Position numbers and translations under genes: made by a program | The notes under the pieces: model-generated | Seen by the model: only the letters and a program-made list of their open reading frames with translations | What the model was told of the DNA's origin: nothing | Databases searched by the model: none | Assembly (NCBI GenBank): GCA_034104265.1 | Contig: JAXEEE010000144.1 | Location: 1 to 64,000 of the forward strand | Length of the DNA stretch: 64,000 nucleotides | Source of the DNA: UBA11524 sp034104265 | Lineage (GTDB): Bacteria > Bacillota > Clostridia > Christensenellales > Aristaeellaceae | Direction of reading: 5' to 3' | Part shown: piece after piece, positions 35,701 through 45,091 of the stretch | How the letters are laid out: every line of letters starts with the position of its first letter | Position numbering within the stretch: position 1 is the first letter of the stretch

Positions 35701-36489
35701 ATGCCCGACCTTGCCTACCTCCGTGTGCAGGCCGTCACCCGGACGTTCCAGAGCGGCGCAGGCAGTGTGACGGCCATCCGGGACGTGAGCTTTGGGGTGC
35801 GGCGGGGAGCGTTCCTGTCGATCCTCGGGCCCAGCGGCTGCGGCAAATCCACGCTGTTCAACCTGATCGCTGGCCTCCTGACCCCTACATCCGGCGACGT
35901 GACCATCGGCGGGGCGTCCGTGGTGAACAGGCCCGGGCAGGTAGGCTATATGCTGCAAAAGGATCTGCTTCTCCCCTGGCGCACCATTGAGGACAACATC
36001 ACCCTGGGGCAGACGCTGCGGGGCGTATCCCGGCGGGAGGCCCTTGCCCAGGCCGCGCCGCTGATCCAGCGCTGCGGCCTGCACGGCTTTGAGCAGAGCC
36101 GTCCCAGCCAGCTCTCCGGCGGTATGCGCCAGCGGGCGGCGCTGCTGCGCACGCTGCTCACCGGCAAGGAGGTGCTCCTGCTGGACGAACCCTTCGGTGC
36201 GCTGGACGCCATCACACGGCTGCAGCTGCAGCTGCTTTTGACGGATATCTGGCAGGAGCTGCGCAAGACCATTCTGTTCGTGACCCATGATGTGGACGAG
36301 GCGCTGCTGCTCTCCGATGAGATTCTGCTGCTGACCGCCCGTCCCGGACGGGTGCTTGACCGCATCACCGTGCCCATGCCTCGTCCCCGCACCCCCGCCA
36401 TGCTGGCCGACCCCGCCGTCGCCGCCCGGAAGGCGGACATCATGGCCTTGCTGTGGAAGGAGGTTGGCGATCATGACCAGGCTGAATGA
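35701..36489 (+). CDS. ABC transporter ATPase, NitT/TauT (SsuB/ThiZ-like) family
   Basis: A 262-residue ATPase. Walker A is GPSGCGKST, the signature LSGGMRQR, Walker B LLLDEPFGALD, and the switch histidine lies in FVTHDVDEAL. The sequence MLQKDLLLPWRTI around the Q-loop is characteristic of the nitrate/sulfonate/taurine/pyrimidine group. The ATG follows GGGGAAGGAAG. It powers the permease and NMT1-type binding protein encoded next and overlaps the permease gene by 17 bases. Confidence 0.94.
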   Translation: MPDLAYLRVQAVTRTFQSGAGSVTAIRDVSFGVRRGAFLSILGPSGCGKSTLFNLIAGLLTPTSGDVTIGGASVVNRPGQVGYMLQKDLLLPWRTIEDNITLGQTLRGVSRREALAQAAPLIQRCGLHGFEQSRPSQLSGGMRQRAALLRTLLTGKEVLLLDEPFGALDAITRLQLQLLLTDIWQELRKTILFVTHDVDEALLLSDEILLLTARPGRVLDRITVPMPRPRTPAMLADPAVAARKADIMALLWKEVGDHDQAE

Positions 36490-37300
36490 GCCTGCCACCG
36501 GTGTGAGCGAGGCCCGCGCGCCGGAAAGGCGGATCATCCGCCTGTGGCGGTGGGGGCTGCTCATCACGCTGATTCTCCTGTGGGAGGCGGGATCAAGGCT
36601 GGGCTGGCTGGACGCGTACTTCTTCTCCAGCCCCACGGAGATTGTGCACACCGCCCTGGTCAAAGGACGCACCGGCGGCCTGGGCCGGGACATCCTGTAC
36701 ACGGGCATGTCCACGCTGCTGGGCTTTGTGCTGGGGACGGTGATCGGCTCACTGGTGGGGCTGCTCTTCTGGTTCTCCCGGCGGACGGCGATGGTAGCGG
36801 AGCCCTGGCTGGTGGTGCTCAACGCCCTGCCCAAGCTGGCCCTGGCCCCGGTGCTGGTGATTCTCTTCGGCATCGGCTTCTCCAGCAAGGTGGTGCTGGC
36901 CTTCCTGATGACAGTGGTGACGGCAGCCATTTCCGCCTGGAGCGGCGTGAAGGCCGTGGATCCTGCGCTGACTACGCTCCTGTACTCCCTGGGCGCGCGG
37001 AAGCTGCAGGTGTTCCTCCACCTGGTGGTACCCTCCGCCATGCCCTGGATGATCTCCGGCCTGCGGGTGAACATCGCCCTGTCCATGGCGGGGGCCATCG
37101 TGGGCGAATTCATCGCATCAGACAGGGGGCTGGGGCGTATGATTGTTTACGCCGGCACCACCTTCGACCTGAAGCTGGTCTGGGTGGGTGTGGTGGTGCT
37201 GTCCGTGCTGTCGGTGCTGATGTACCTGGGGGTGGTGGGGCTGGAGAAGCTCCTTGCCCGCCGCTGGTCCGACGGCCAGGACGCATCCGGCCGGCCCTGA
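36473..37300 (+). CDS. ABC transporter permease, NitT/TauT (SsuC/ThiX-like) family
   Basis: A 275-residue membrane protein of the BPD_transp_1 family. The start at 36473 (MTRLNEPATGVSE) is set by the strong GGAAGGAGG site within the ATPase gene; earlier in-frame starts lie deeper in that gene. It has about six helices, and the ATPase-docking loop reads LTTLLYSLGARKLQVFLHLVVPSAMPWMISGLR. It forms the channel of the three-gene importer. Confidence 0.93.
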   Translation: MTRLNEPATGVSEARAPERRIIRLWRWGLLITLILLWEAGSRLGWLDAYFFSSPTEIVHTALVKGRTGGLGRDILYTGMSTLLGFVLGTVIGSLVGLLFWFSRRTAMVAEPWLVVLNALPKLALAPVLVILFGIGFSSKVVLAFLMTVVTAAISAWSGVKAVDPALTTLLYSLGARKLQVFLHLVVPSAMPWMISGLRVNIALSMAGAIVGEFIASDRGLGRMIVYAGTTFDLKLVWVGVVVLSVLSVLMYLGVVGLEKLLARRWSDGQDASGRP

Positions 37301-37336
37301 TCCCTTCCCCCATCAACCCAAAGGAGGATGATGCCC

Positions 37337-38347
37337 ATGAAGCGTATCCTTGCCCTGACGCTGACAGCCCTGCTGCTCCTTTCACCCCTGACCGGCCTGG
37401 CGGAAGCGGAGCCGCTGCGCAAGCTCACCGTGGCCGAGCCGGTGCATCTCATCGGCTACCTGCCCCTGTACGTGGCCATCCACGAGGGCTACTTCGCCGA
37501 GGAGGGTCTGGAGGTGCAGGTGGTGCAGGCTACCGGCGGCGCGCACGTGACCGCCGTGGTGTCCGGCGACGCCTTCGCCGTTATCGGCGGCGTGGACAGC
37601 AATTGCCTGGCCAACCGGGGCAACAGCGATCCCGTCATTGCCATCTGCAACTGTGTCAACCGGGCCAACGTGTACCTCTTCGCCCGCACGGGGCTGGCCC
37701 CGGCTTCCTCCTCGGACGAGGACATGGCGGCCTTCCTCAAAGGCAAAACCATTGTGGCCGGACGCTACGGCGGCTCGCCCAACGTGCTGACCCGTTATCT
37801 GCTCAAGCAGGTGGGCCTTGACCCCGACCAGGATGTGACCCTGGTGGAGAACGCCGACGCCTCCACCGTGACCGCCATGCTGCAGCACGGCCAGGGCGAC
37901 ATCGGCAACGGCGGCGAGCCGCAGATCATGGAGGGCGTGACGGCTGGCATCTGGTCGGAGCCCTTCGTGAAGTTCCCTGACCTGGGGGACTATGCCTACT
38001 CCGTCATCGGCGTGAAGCAGTCCACCATCGAAGGCGATCCCGACACCTGTCTGCGGTTTGTCCGCGCGCTGATGCGGGCTTTGGCGGCCGTGCAGGAGGA
38101 TCACACCATGGCAGCCCGGGTGCTGGAGAAGGAGTTCCCCACCCTGACGGAGGAAGGCCGGCAGGCAGCGCTTGACCGGGCCTATGAGGATCGGCTGTGG
38201 AGCCCCGACGGCGTGATCAGCCAGGCGGCGGTGGACACGCTGATGGAGGTCATCATCGCCTCGGGCCTGTACGACGGAACCTACACCTATGACGGGCTGG
38301 TCGACATGCGCTTTGTTCAGCATGTGAACGAGGAATTCGGGGAATAA
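37337..38347 (+). CDS. NMT1/THI5-like ABC substrate-binding protein
   Basis: A 336-residue binding protein with signal peptide MKRILALTLTALLLLSPLTGLAEA (no lipobox). The body follows the SsuA/ThiY/NMT1 pattern: GYLPLYVAIHEGYFAEEGLEVQVVQATGGAHVTAVVSGDAFAVIGGVDS and LKGKTIVAGRYGGSPNVLTRYLLKQVGLDPDQDV. Such proteins bind sulfonates, nitrate, bicarbonate or thiamine pyrimidines; the ligand here is not evident, and I see no TPP riboswitch. ATG 37337 is preferred over 37328 and 37331 by its nine-base distance from AAAGGAGG. Confidence 0.92.
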   Translation: MKRILALTLTALLLLSPLTGLAEAEPLRKLTVAEPVHLIGYLPLYVAIHEGYFAEEGLEVQVVQATGGAHVTAVVSGDAFAVIGGVDSNCLANRGNSDPVIAICNCVNRANVYLFARTGLAPASSSDEDMAAFLKGKTIVAGRYGGSPNVLTRYLLKQVGLDPDQDVTLVENADASTVTAMLQHGQGDIGNGGEPQIMEGVTAGIWSEPFVKFPDLGDYAYSVIGVKQSTIEGDPDTCLRFVRALMRALAAVQEDHTMAARVLEKEFPTLTEEGRQAALDRAYEDRLWSPDGVISQAAVDTLMEVIIASGLYDGTYTYDGLVDMRFVQHVNEEFGE

Positions 38348-38350
38348 GCC

Positions 38351-38390
38351 AAAGGCCGCCGTGATGTACTAGGCACGGCGGCCTTTTTCC
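38351..38390 (+). terminator. Terminator of the NitT/TauT-type operon
   Basis: AAAGGCCGCCGTG (38351-38363) pairs with CACGGCGGCCTTT (38374-38386), followed by TTCC. Confidence 0.85.
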
Positions 38391-38428
38391 CCGGAGGAAA
38401 AAACTTCGCCCTTTTTCCAAATTAGCAC

Positions 38429-38457
38429 TTGCATTTCTCCGCAGGCTGTGCTATAAT
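38429..38457 (+). promoter_or_regulatory. tRNA promoter
   Basis: TTGCAT (38429-38434), 17 bases, TATAAT (38452-38457) with TGTGC directly before it, 20 bases upstream of the tRNA 5' end. Confidence 0.8.
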
Positions 38458-38477
38458 ATCATCCGTTGACACCGCAT

Positions 38478-38551
38478 GGGATTATAGCTCAGTTGGTTAG
38501 AGCGCCACGTTGACATCGTGGAGGTCAGAGGTTCGAGCCCTCCTAATCCCA
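38478..38551 (+). tRNA. tRNA-Val (anticodon GAC)
   Basis: A full cloverleaf of 74 bases without encoded CCA. Acceptor stem GGGATTA pairs with TAATCCC, the D arm is GCTC-AGTTGGTTA-GAGC, the anticodon stem CCACG/CGTGG holds the loop TTGACAT (anticodon GAC, valine), and the T arm reads AGAGG-TTCGAGC-CCTCC. The discriminator is A. It has its own promoter and terminator. Confidence 0.96.
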
Positions 38552-38557
38552 CTTTCG

Positions 38558-38594
38558 CCGCAAGTTCTGTACAGCAGGGACTTGCGGTTTTTTT
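38558..38594 (+). terminator. tRNA terminator
   Basis: CCGCAAGT (38558-38565) pairs with ACTTGCGG (38580-38587), followed by seven T. Confidence 0.88.
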
Positions 38595-38644
38595 GTTGTC
38601 ATGAAAGAATTCGCATATTTTCATTGTATTGTACGGTTTGTTAC

Positions 38645-38673
38645 TTGACCAGAGGAGATAAAACAGCTACAAT
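38645..38673 (+). promoter_or_regulatory. Promoter of the second YesN/YesM operon
   Basis: TTGACC (38645-38650), 17 bases, TACAAT (38668-38673). It leaves an untranslated leader of about 220 bases (to 38897) in which I see no gene or clear structure. Confidence 0.65.
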
Positions 38674-38897
38674 ACCATCATCCGGGGAATACGATCTGGA
38701 AGCATCGCAGGGATCCACGTCATTCGTTTATTGCCTGAAACAGATGGGCCGGGGTTTGCGGGGGTATTCTTCCGCGCCCGCTGTGCTGCCGCGCGGTTTG
38801 TCAGGAACATTGTCATCCTGGCGGAGCAGGCAGCCCGCCGTTGACTCATGGCCCGGGATGATGATCCGATTGGTTGCGTCCGAAAGGAGCCGTACCG

Positions 38898-39677
38898 ATG
38901 AAGCTGCTGTTTGTTGAGGATGAGTTCTATACGCGCAACGGAATACTGCAGAGCATTGACTGGGCCGGGCTTGGCATTGATCAGGTGGAATGCGCCAGCA
39001 ACGGCCGGGAAGGCCTGGAGAAGCTGTCGCTGTGCCCCGATATTCTGCTGACGGATATCCGCATGCCCTATGTGACGGGCCTGGACATCGCCAAGGAGCT
39101 CAAGCAGAACGATCCGGACGCGGAGGTCATTATCCTGAGCAGCTATTCCGACAAGGAGTACCTGTTCACCGCCATCTCCCTGTCCGTGGTGTCCTACATT
39201 GAGAAGCCAGTTCAGCTGCCTGAATTGATCCAGGCGCTGACGCAGGCCGTGGGCCGGCGCAGGGAGCTGCAGATGCTCCGCCAGCTTGTCCGTAAGCCCG
39301 CATTCTCCTCCCTGCCCGACGGGGACAATCCTTCCTACCGCCATTCCACGCGCATGGCCCTGCAGCTGATCAGCCAGCGCTTCTCCGAGGAGCAGTTCAA
39401 CGTCAACACCCTGGCCGAGGAGCTTCATATGACCCCCGTTTACCTGACCACCAGCTTCCGGGAGGATACGGGGCGCACCATCAAGAGGGTGCTGACCGAC
39501 GTGCGCATCGAGGCGGCGAGGCAGTACCTGGCAACCACCAATCTCTCCATCGGCGAGATCGCCCACCAGACGGGCTACGGCAGCGCGAATTATTTCTCCA
39601 AGGTGTTCCGGCAGGAAACCGGCGCATCGCCCAATGAATACCGCGCCCAGCCCGGCAGGCAGGGGGATCCGGCATGA
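38898..39677 (+). CDS. YesN-type response regulator, compact form
   Basis: A 259-residue regulator: receiver domain (residues 1-120; phosphorylation site D53 in LLTDIRMPYVTG), a short linker and two AraC helix-turn-helix motifs (FNVNTLAEELHMTPVYLTTSFREDTG; SIGEIAHQTGYGSANYFSKVFRQETGASPNEYR). It lacks the 270-residue middle region of its paralog at 29382. ATG 38898 follows AAAGGAG. It overlaps the kinase gene by four bases and probably activates the importer at 41562. Confidence 0.95.
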   Translation: MKLLFVEDEFYTRNGILQSIDWAGLGIDQVECASNGREGLEKLSLCPDILLTDIRMPYVTGLDIAKELKQNDPDAEVIILSSYSDKEYLFTAISLSVVSYIEKPVQLPELIQALTQAVGRRRELQMLRQLVRKPAFSSLPDGDNPSYRHSTRMALQLISQRFSEEQFNVNTLAEELHMTPVYLTTSFREDTGRTIKRVLTDVRIEAARQYLATTNLSIGEIAHQTGYGSANYFSKVFRQETGASPNEYRAQPGRQGDPA

Positions 39678-41431
39678 GCAGCATCCTGGCCCGGTTCCGC
39701 AACAGCTCCATCCGCATCAAATACCTCCTGGCGGTGGCGGTGCTGGTTCTTACCATGTCCGTGTGCTGCCTGTACATCTTTTCCCACACCTTCAGCAATA
39801 CCTACGCCACCATCGAGGCCACCACCCGCTCGGAATTCCAGAGCCGGTTCTCCGAGCTGGAGCGCTTTGAGGATCGGCTGAATCATCTGGCCACGCTGTT
39901 CCAGAGCGATTCCACCATCATCGGCATGCTGGCGGGGTCGCAGAGCTACTCCGCCCAGGATTATCAGCATGCCCGGCAGGATCTGCTGCCCAAGCTGTAC
40001 TCCATGCTGGACGGCTCGGACGATTACTTCTGCCGCCTGTACGTGGATTCCGCGCTGGATCTGTCCGACCACAGCTCCCGCCTGCTGATGCTCAACAACG
40101 TGCTGGATCAGCCCTGGGCCATGGAAGCCATGGAGGGCTGGGGCTGGCGCAGGTTCTACTCCGCCCAGGCGCTGGAGGCGGAGGATCCCGCGTTGATCGT
40201 GCCCATCCGCCGCCTGGACGACTACCCTACCCTGGTGGCCATCCTGCGCATCGACATCCGGCAGCAGGCCCTTCAGCGGATGCTGGCGCTGCCGGAGAAC
40301 AGCGACTACATGCTGTGCTACCTGGAGACGGCGGAGGGCGAATGCATCGCCGCCACGGGGGATGTGATCAGCTTCGCCGGGGAGCTGGCGGATCCCGAGG
40401 CCACCGGTTTTCAGTCCTATGAGCTGAATGAAATCCGGCGGGGCCGGGACACGGTATTCTTCCAGCGGCTGGAGCGTTCGGGCTGGCGGCTGGTGACGGT
40501 TTTGCAGCATCAGCCGCTGATGGCCAGCATCGTGGAACAGTTTTCCTTTACGTTCCTGTTCGCCGTCGGGCTTTTGACGGCGGGCATGCTGTGCTCGCTG
40601 CCGCTCTTGTGGCACACCACCGCGCGGATCCGGCGGTTCTATGAGCATGTGCGCGCCGCCAATCAGCAGACCGACGGCCTGCACATCACCCCGGAGCGCC
40701 TGACGCCCCAGGCGGAGGACGAGATCGGCATCCTGGCCCGGGAGTATAACGCCATGCTGGACCGCATCGACAGCCTGATCCAGGAGCAGAACCAGAGCCG
40801 TGAGGAACGGCGGCAGCTGGAGATCTCCGCCCTGCAGGCGCAGATCAAGCCCCACTTCCTCTACAACACCCTGGAGGCCATTGCCTGGATGGCCCGGCTG
40901 AACCAGCCGGAAAAGGTGGAAAGCACCGTCTACAACCTGACCCGCTTCTACCGGCTGTGCCTGAGCCGCGGCGCGGACGTGCTGCCCCTGGACAAGGAGC
41001 TGGAGATCGTTCGGCACTACTTCGCCATTGCCTCCAGCCGCTATGAATCCAAGTACACGCTGCTGACGGACGTGGACGACAGCGTCCTCACCCTGGAGCT
41101 GCCGAAGATCACCCTGCAGCCCCTGGTGGAGAACGCGCTGATGCACGGCCTGCTGGAATCCGGCAAGGAGGAGGGCGAGGTGCGTCTGTACACCCGGCGC
41201 AGCGAGGATGGCCAGTGGCAGCTGTGCGTGGCGGACACGGGTGCCCACTTCCCCGCCGAGCGGTGGGAGCAGGTCATGAGCGGCCCCGCGGATATGTCCG
41301 GCGGCGGGGAGGGCTACGGTCTTCGCAATGTGGAGAAACGGCTGTGCCTGTTCTTTGACCTGGAGCGCGCATTGCAGCTTGAATACGGCCAGGACGGTCT
41401 GACGATCCTGGTTGTCCCCCTGTCGCGGTAA
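39674..41431 (+). CDS. YesM-type sensor histidine kinase
   Basis: A 585-residue membrane kinase with a helix near residues 15-35, an extracellular sensor, a second helix near 285-315, a HAMP region and the His_kinase motif with H394 (IKPHFLYNTLEAIAWMAR). The ATPase domain follows (LQPLVENALMHGL; VADTGAHF; GYGLRNVEKRLCL). In the ATPase domain the usual DNGxG box reads DTGAHFP, a departure from the family pattern that may weaken ATP turnover. It works with the YesN protein encoded before it. Confidence 0.94.
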   Translation: MSSILARFRNSSIRIKYLLAVAVLVLTMSVCCLYIFSHTFSNTYATIEATTRSEFQSRFSELERFEDRLNHLATLFQSDSTIIGMLAGSQSYSAQDYQHARQDLLPKLYSMLDGSDDYFCRLYVDSALDLSDHSSRLLMLNNVLDQPWAMEAMEGWGWRRFYSAQALEAEDPALIVPIRRLDDYPTLVAILRIDIRQQALQRMLALPENSDYMLCYLETAEGECIAATGDVISFAGELADPEATGFQSYELNEIRRGRDTVFFQRLERSGWRLVTVLQHQPLMASIVEQFSFTFLFAVGLLTAGMLCSLPLLWHTTARIRRFYEHVRAANQQTDGLHITPERLTPQAEDEIGILAREYNAMLDRIDSLIQEQNQSREERRQLEISALQAQIKPHFLYNTLEAIAWMARLNQPEKVESTVYNLTRFYRLCLSRGADVLPLDKELEIVRHYFAIASSRYESKYTLLTDVDDSVLTLELPKITLQPLVENALMHGLLESGKEEGEVRLYTRRSEDGQWQLCVADTGAHFPAERWEQVMSGPADMSGGGEGYGLRNVEKRLCLFFDLERALQLEYGQDGLTILVVPLSR

Positions 41432-41561
41432 CGCGCAGGGGCTTTTTCATGTACAATACGGAAGAAAATTACCCTTTTTCTTTGGTTTTTGATCTTTCTG
41501 GGACATCCTTGCCCATGATACAATATCCGTAGAAGAAAATTGGAGAGAGGGTGCCTGCCCC

Positions 41562-42521
41562 ATGACGACTGTCGAACGTACAGTTCAGCCTGATCTGCGC
41601 AAGCGAAAGCACGGCTTTTTGTACAACCTGAAAAAGCACTGGCTGCTCTTCCTCATGCTGGTGCCGGCGGTGGCGTATGTGCTGGTGTTCAGCTACGCGC
41701 CCATGACCGGCCTGATCCTGGCCTTCAAGCGCTACCAGTACAAGGGCGGCATCTATCTGTCCCCCTGGAACGGCGTGCAGAACTTTGAGGCCCTGATGAT
41801 CTCCGGCAAGCTGGGCATGGCCACCCGCAATACCCTCTTGTACAACATCGCCTTCATCCTGCTGGGCGTGGTGTTCGAGATGGGCAGCGCCATCCTGCTC
41901 AACGAGATTGTGTTCAAGCGCTTCAAGAAGGTCACCCAGACGCTGATGTTCCTGCCCTACTTCATCAGCTGGGTGGTGGTCAGCGCCATCATGTACAACG
42001 TGTTCAACTACGAGCGCGGCGTTGTGAACAACGTGATGACCGCCCTGGGCATGAACCCCTTCGACCTGTACAACACGCCCACGGCCTGGCCCATCGTGCT
42101 GGTGATGCTCAAGCTGTGGAAGTCCACGGGCTACGGCTCGGTGGTGTACCTGGCGGCCATCACGGGGCTGGATCAGGAGATCTTCGAGGCAGCCACCATC
42201 GACGGCGCCAGCGCGTGGCAGAAGGTGCGCCACATCACCATCCCCATGCTGATTCCCACGATGATGATCCTGGTGCTGCTGGGCATCGGCAACATCTTCC
42301 GCGGCGATTTCGGCCTGTTCTACCAGACGGTCAAGAGCAGCGCCATTCTGCAGCCCTACACCGAGGTCATCGACACCTACGTGTTCAAGCTGCTGATCAA
42401 CGACGGCAACATCGGCGTGTCCGCGGCGGCGGGCCTGTACCAGAGCGTGCTGTGCTTTGTGACCATCAGCGTCTGCAACTACCTGGTCAAGCGCGTGCAG
42501 CCTGACTATGCGCTGTATTAA
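41562..42521 (+). CDS. Sugar ABC transporter permease, LplB-like
   Basis: A 319-residue permease with a basic N-terminus, six helices and the EAA loop (EIFEAATIDGASAWQKVRHITIPMLIPT). The sequence YAPMTGLILAFKRYQYKGGIYLSPWNG is typical of the LplB group. It starts after a GAGAGAGGG site, 130 bases behind the kinase gene. A -10-like TACAAT (41519-41524) has only a poor -35, as expected for an activator-dependent promoter. Confidence 0.94.
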   Translation: MTTVERTVQPDLRKRKHGFLYNLKKHWLLFLMLVPAVAYVLVFSYAPMTGLILAFKRYQYKGGIYLSPWNGVQNFEALMISGKLGMATRNTLLYNIAFILLGVVFEMGSAILLNEIVFKRFKKVTQTLMFLPYFISWVVVSAIMYNVFNYERGVVNNVMTALGMNPFDLYNTPTAWPIVLVMLKLWKSTGYGSVVYLAAITGLDQEIFEAATIDGASAWQKVRHITIPMLIPTMMILVLLGIGNIFRGDFGLFYQTVKSSAILQPYTEVIDTYVFKLLINDGNIGVSAAAGLYQSVLCFVTISVCNYLVKRVQPDYALY

Positions 42522-42533
42522 GGAGGTGCCAGG

Positions 42534-43460
42534 ATGACTGCTTCGACCCTTCCCACCAAGCATCGCGGCCCCGACCGGCGCATCTGGACGCGGGACAACA
42601 TCGCCATCAACGCCCTGGGCATCGCCTTCATCGGCCTGTTTGCCCTGGCCTGCCTGATTCCCTTCTACCTGATCGTGATCGCCTCCTTCACCCCGGAGGC
42701 CTCCCTGATCCGGGACGGCTACCCCATCATCCCCCACTCCTTTGACCTGCAGAGTTACGCCCTGTGCATCAAGAACCCCACCAGCGTGCTGCTGGCTTAC
42801 GCCAACACCATCGGCGTGACGCTCATCGGCACGATCATGTCCATCCTGCTGTGCACCATGACGGGCTATGTGCTCTCCCGCAAGGACTTCCCCTACCGCA
42901 ATCAGTTCTCGTTCTTCTTCTTCTTCACCACGCTGTTCAACGGCGGCCTGGTGCCCTGGTACATCATCTGTACCCGCTACCTCTCCATGAAGAACTCCTA
43001 CCTGGGCCTGATCCTGCCGCTGATGTTCTCGGTGTGGAACATGATCATCGCCAAGTCCTTCATCGGCGGCATCCCCAGCGCGATCATCGAGTCCGCCAAG
43101 ATCGACGGCGCCAACGACTTCACCATCTACATCAAGCTGATCATGCCCCTGTCCAAGCCGCTGATCGCCACCCTGGGCCTGTTCTCCGCCCTGGCTTACT
43201 GGAACGACTGGTACAACTGCATGCTCTACGTCACCAACGAGAACATGTTCACCCTGCAGTACTACCTGCAGCGCATGCTGGGCAGCGCCCAGGCCCTGAA
43301 GCTGGTGGCGGAAAAATCCGGCATCGCGCTGCCCTCCGTGCCCCTGGAGGGCATGAAGATGGCCATGACCATCATTGCCACAGGCCCCATCGTGCTTTTG
43401 TACCCCTTCGTACAGCGCTACTTCGTCAAGGGCCTGACCATCGGCGCGGTCAAGGGCTGA
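42534..43460 (+). CDS. Sugar ABC transporter permease, YtcP-like
   Basis: A 308-residue CUT1 permease with six helices, the EAA loop (AIIESAKIDGANDFTIYIKLIMPLSKPL) and the ending FVKGLTIGAVKG. It lies 12 bases behind its LplB-like partner, with AAGGAGG before the ATG. Confidence 0.94.
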   Translation: MTASTLPTKHRGPDRRIWTRDNIAINALGIAFIGLFALACLIPFYLIVIASFTPEASLIRDGYPIIPHSFDLQSYALCIKNPTSVLLAYANTIGVTLIGTIMSILLCTMTGYVLSRKDFPYRNQFSFFFFFTTLFNGGLVPWYIICTRYLSMKNSYLGLILPLMFSVWNMIIAKSFIGGIPSAIIESAKIDGANDFTIYIKLIMPLSKPLIATLGLFSALAYWNDWYNCMLYVTNENMFTLQYYLQRMLGSAQALKLVAEKSGIALPSVPLEGMKMAMTIIATGPIVLLYPFVQRYFVKGLTIGAVKG

Positions 43461-43524
43461 TTTTCCCCCGTACTTTGGGAACCGGATGGTTCTGAAGGAT
43501 AATCACAATGAAGGAGGTTTTCCC

Positions 43525-45069
43525 ATGAAGAAACTGGTTGCCCTGGCTCTGGCCCTGTGCATGATGCTTTCCCTGTGCGTCAGCGCCAGCGCCGCGCTGG
43601 ATCCCACCCTGGTGATCACCGCCACCCCCGAGACCTATGCCAACACCGACCTGAGCCGCGACTACACCGTCAACATTTACCTCATCGGCGACAAGCCCAA
43701 CGACTGGGCCCGCGTGGAAGAGCTGATCAACGATTACCTCAAGCCCTTCAACACCCGCATTGCCACCACCTTCATGTCCTGGAGCGACTACCAGACCATG
43801 TACTCCCTGGTGCTGGCCGGCGGCGAGCAGGTGGACCTGATCTTCACCGCGCCCTGGTGCTACATGTACACCGAGGCCTCCAAGGGCTCCTTCTATGAGC
43901 TGAGCGAGGACTTCGTCAGCACCTACATGCCCCTGGCCGCCCAGTATCAGGCCAAGGAGAGCTGGAGCGAGACCACGCTGTCCGGCAAGACCATCGCCGT
44001 GCCCTCCAACGTGGCCCAGCCCATGGGCAAGATGGCCGCCATCCGCCAGGATCTGGCCGACAAGCATGGCGTGAGCCAGGTGACCAACTGGGATGAGTAC
44101 ATGACCTACCTGCTGACCATCGCCGAGAAGGAAACCCCCGAATCCGGCATCTACGCTCTGGCTGCCGCCGGCGACAACAACGAGATGTGGGATGTGTACC
44201 GTCAGCAGTACGACACCATGCTGGCCCTGGATTCCTCCTACATGGACTTCATGTACAAGTATGACGGTCAGACCCTGCCCACCCGCGACGACATCAAGCT
44301 GGTGTACGAGTTTGACGAGTTCCGCGCCTATGCCAAGGACATGAAGAAGCTGGCCGACGCGGGCGCCTGGAGCCGTTCCGCCCTGACCAACACCATCACC
44401 GACGACGATGCCTTCGGCAACCTGCAGGGCGCTTCCATCTGCTGGAATGCTTCCGTCTTCACCTACATGAAGCAGGCTGAAAAGACCGAGGGCGTGTACT
44501 GCACCGCCTGCGACATCATCAGCGACCACTTCGTGGGCGCCGAAGCCTATTCCAACAACGACATGGCCATCGCCGCCGGCTCCTCCAACCCCGAGCGCGC
44601 CGCCATGGTGCTGGATATGCTCAAGTTCGACACCTACCTCAACCGCCTGATCCTCATCGGCATCGAGGGCGAGCACTACACCATCAACGATCAGGGCGAG
44701 TACACTCTCACTGACAAGGGCCGCACTGATTATCCGCCCATGGTGGTTTCCGCCTCCTGGGCCATCAAGAACGGCAACCTGACCGAGGCCGGCGCGCCCG
44801 AGCGCGAAAAGGCCCTGAGCGACGCCTGGGCAGCCCGCGTGATGTCCAACCCCACCATCACCTTCGTCTTTGACGACAGCAACGTGGCCGCCTACGTTTC
44901 CTCCGTGCAGTCCGTGCTGCAGGAGTACGTGCCCATGATCCAGCTGGGTCTGGTGGACGACGTGGACGCCGCCATGGACGAGATGATCTCCCGCTGCTAT
45001 GACGCCGGCCTGCAGAAGGTGTACGACGAGTTCTACGCCCAGTACGACGTCTGGTACGCCACCCGCTGA
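43525..45069 (+). CDS. Extracellular sugar-binding protein, LipO-like
   Basis: A 514-residue binding protein starting at ATG 43525 (AAGGAGG before it). The signal peptide MKKLVALALALCMMLSLCVSASA has a normal A-S-A cleavage site. The body resembles LipO-type proteins (YTVNIYLIGDKPNDWARVEELINDYL; LAGGEQVDLIFTAPW), and the C-terminus (VPMIQLGLVDDVDAAMDEMISRCYDAGLQKVYDEFYAQYDVW) fits DUF3502. Strong codon bias suggests high expression. It supplies the two permeases before it; the downstream GH2 enzyme suggests a galactose-containing glycan. Confidence 0.93.
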   Translation: MKKLVALALALCMMLSLCVSASAALDPTLVITATPETYANTDLSRDYTVNIYLIGDKPNDWARVEELINDYLKPFNTRIATTFMSWSDYQTMYSLVLAGGEQVDLIFTAPWCYMYTEASKGSFYELSEDFVSTYMPLAAQYQAKESWSETTLSGKTIAVPSNVAQPMGKMAAIRQDLADKHGVSQVTNWDEYMTYLLTIAEKETPESGIYALAAAGDNNEMWDVYRQQYDTMLALDSSYMDFMYKYDGQTLPTRDDIKLVYEFDEFRAYAKDMKKLADAGAWSRSALTNTITDDDAFGNLQGASICWNASVFTYMKQAEKTEGVYCTACDIISDHFVGAEAYSNNDMAIAAGSSNPERAAMVLDMLKFDTYLNRLILIGIEGEHYTINDQGEYTLTDKGRTDYPPMVVSASWAIKNGNLTEAGAPEREKALSDAWAARVMSNPTITFVFDDSNVAAYVSSVQSVLQEYVPMIQLGLVDDVDAAMDEMISRCYDAGLQKVYDEFYAQYDVWYATR

Positions 45070-45091
45070 GCATTGTCCAATCAACCACACA

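Noticed and set aside
35355..35702. Minus-strand open frame of 115 codons across the multi-hairpin element
   Set aside because: It is made of hairpin arms, has no plausible ribosome site or family resemblance, and more likely reflects repeat DNA of high GC.
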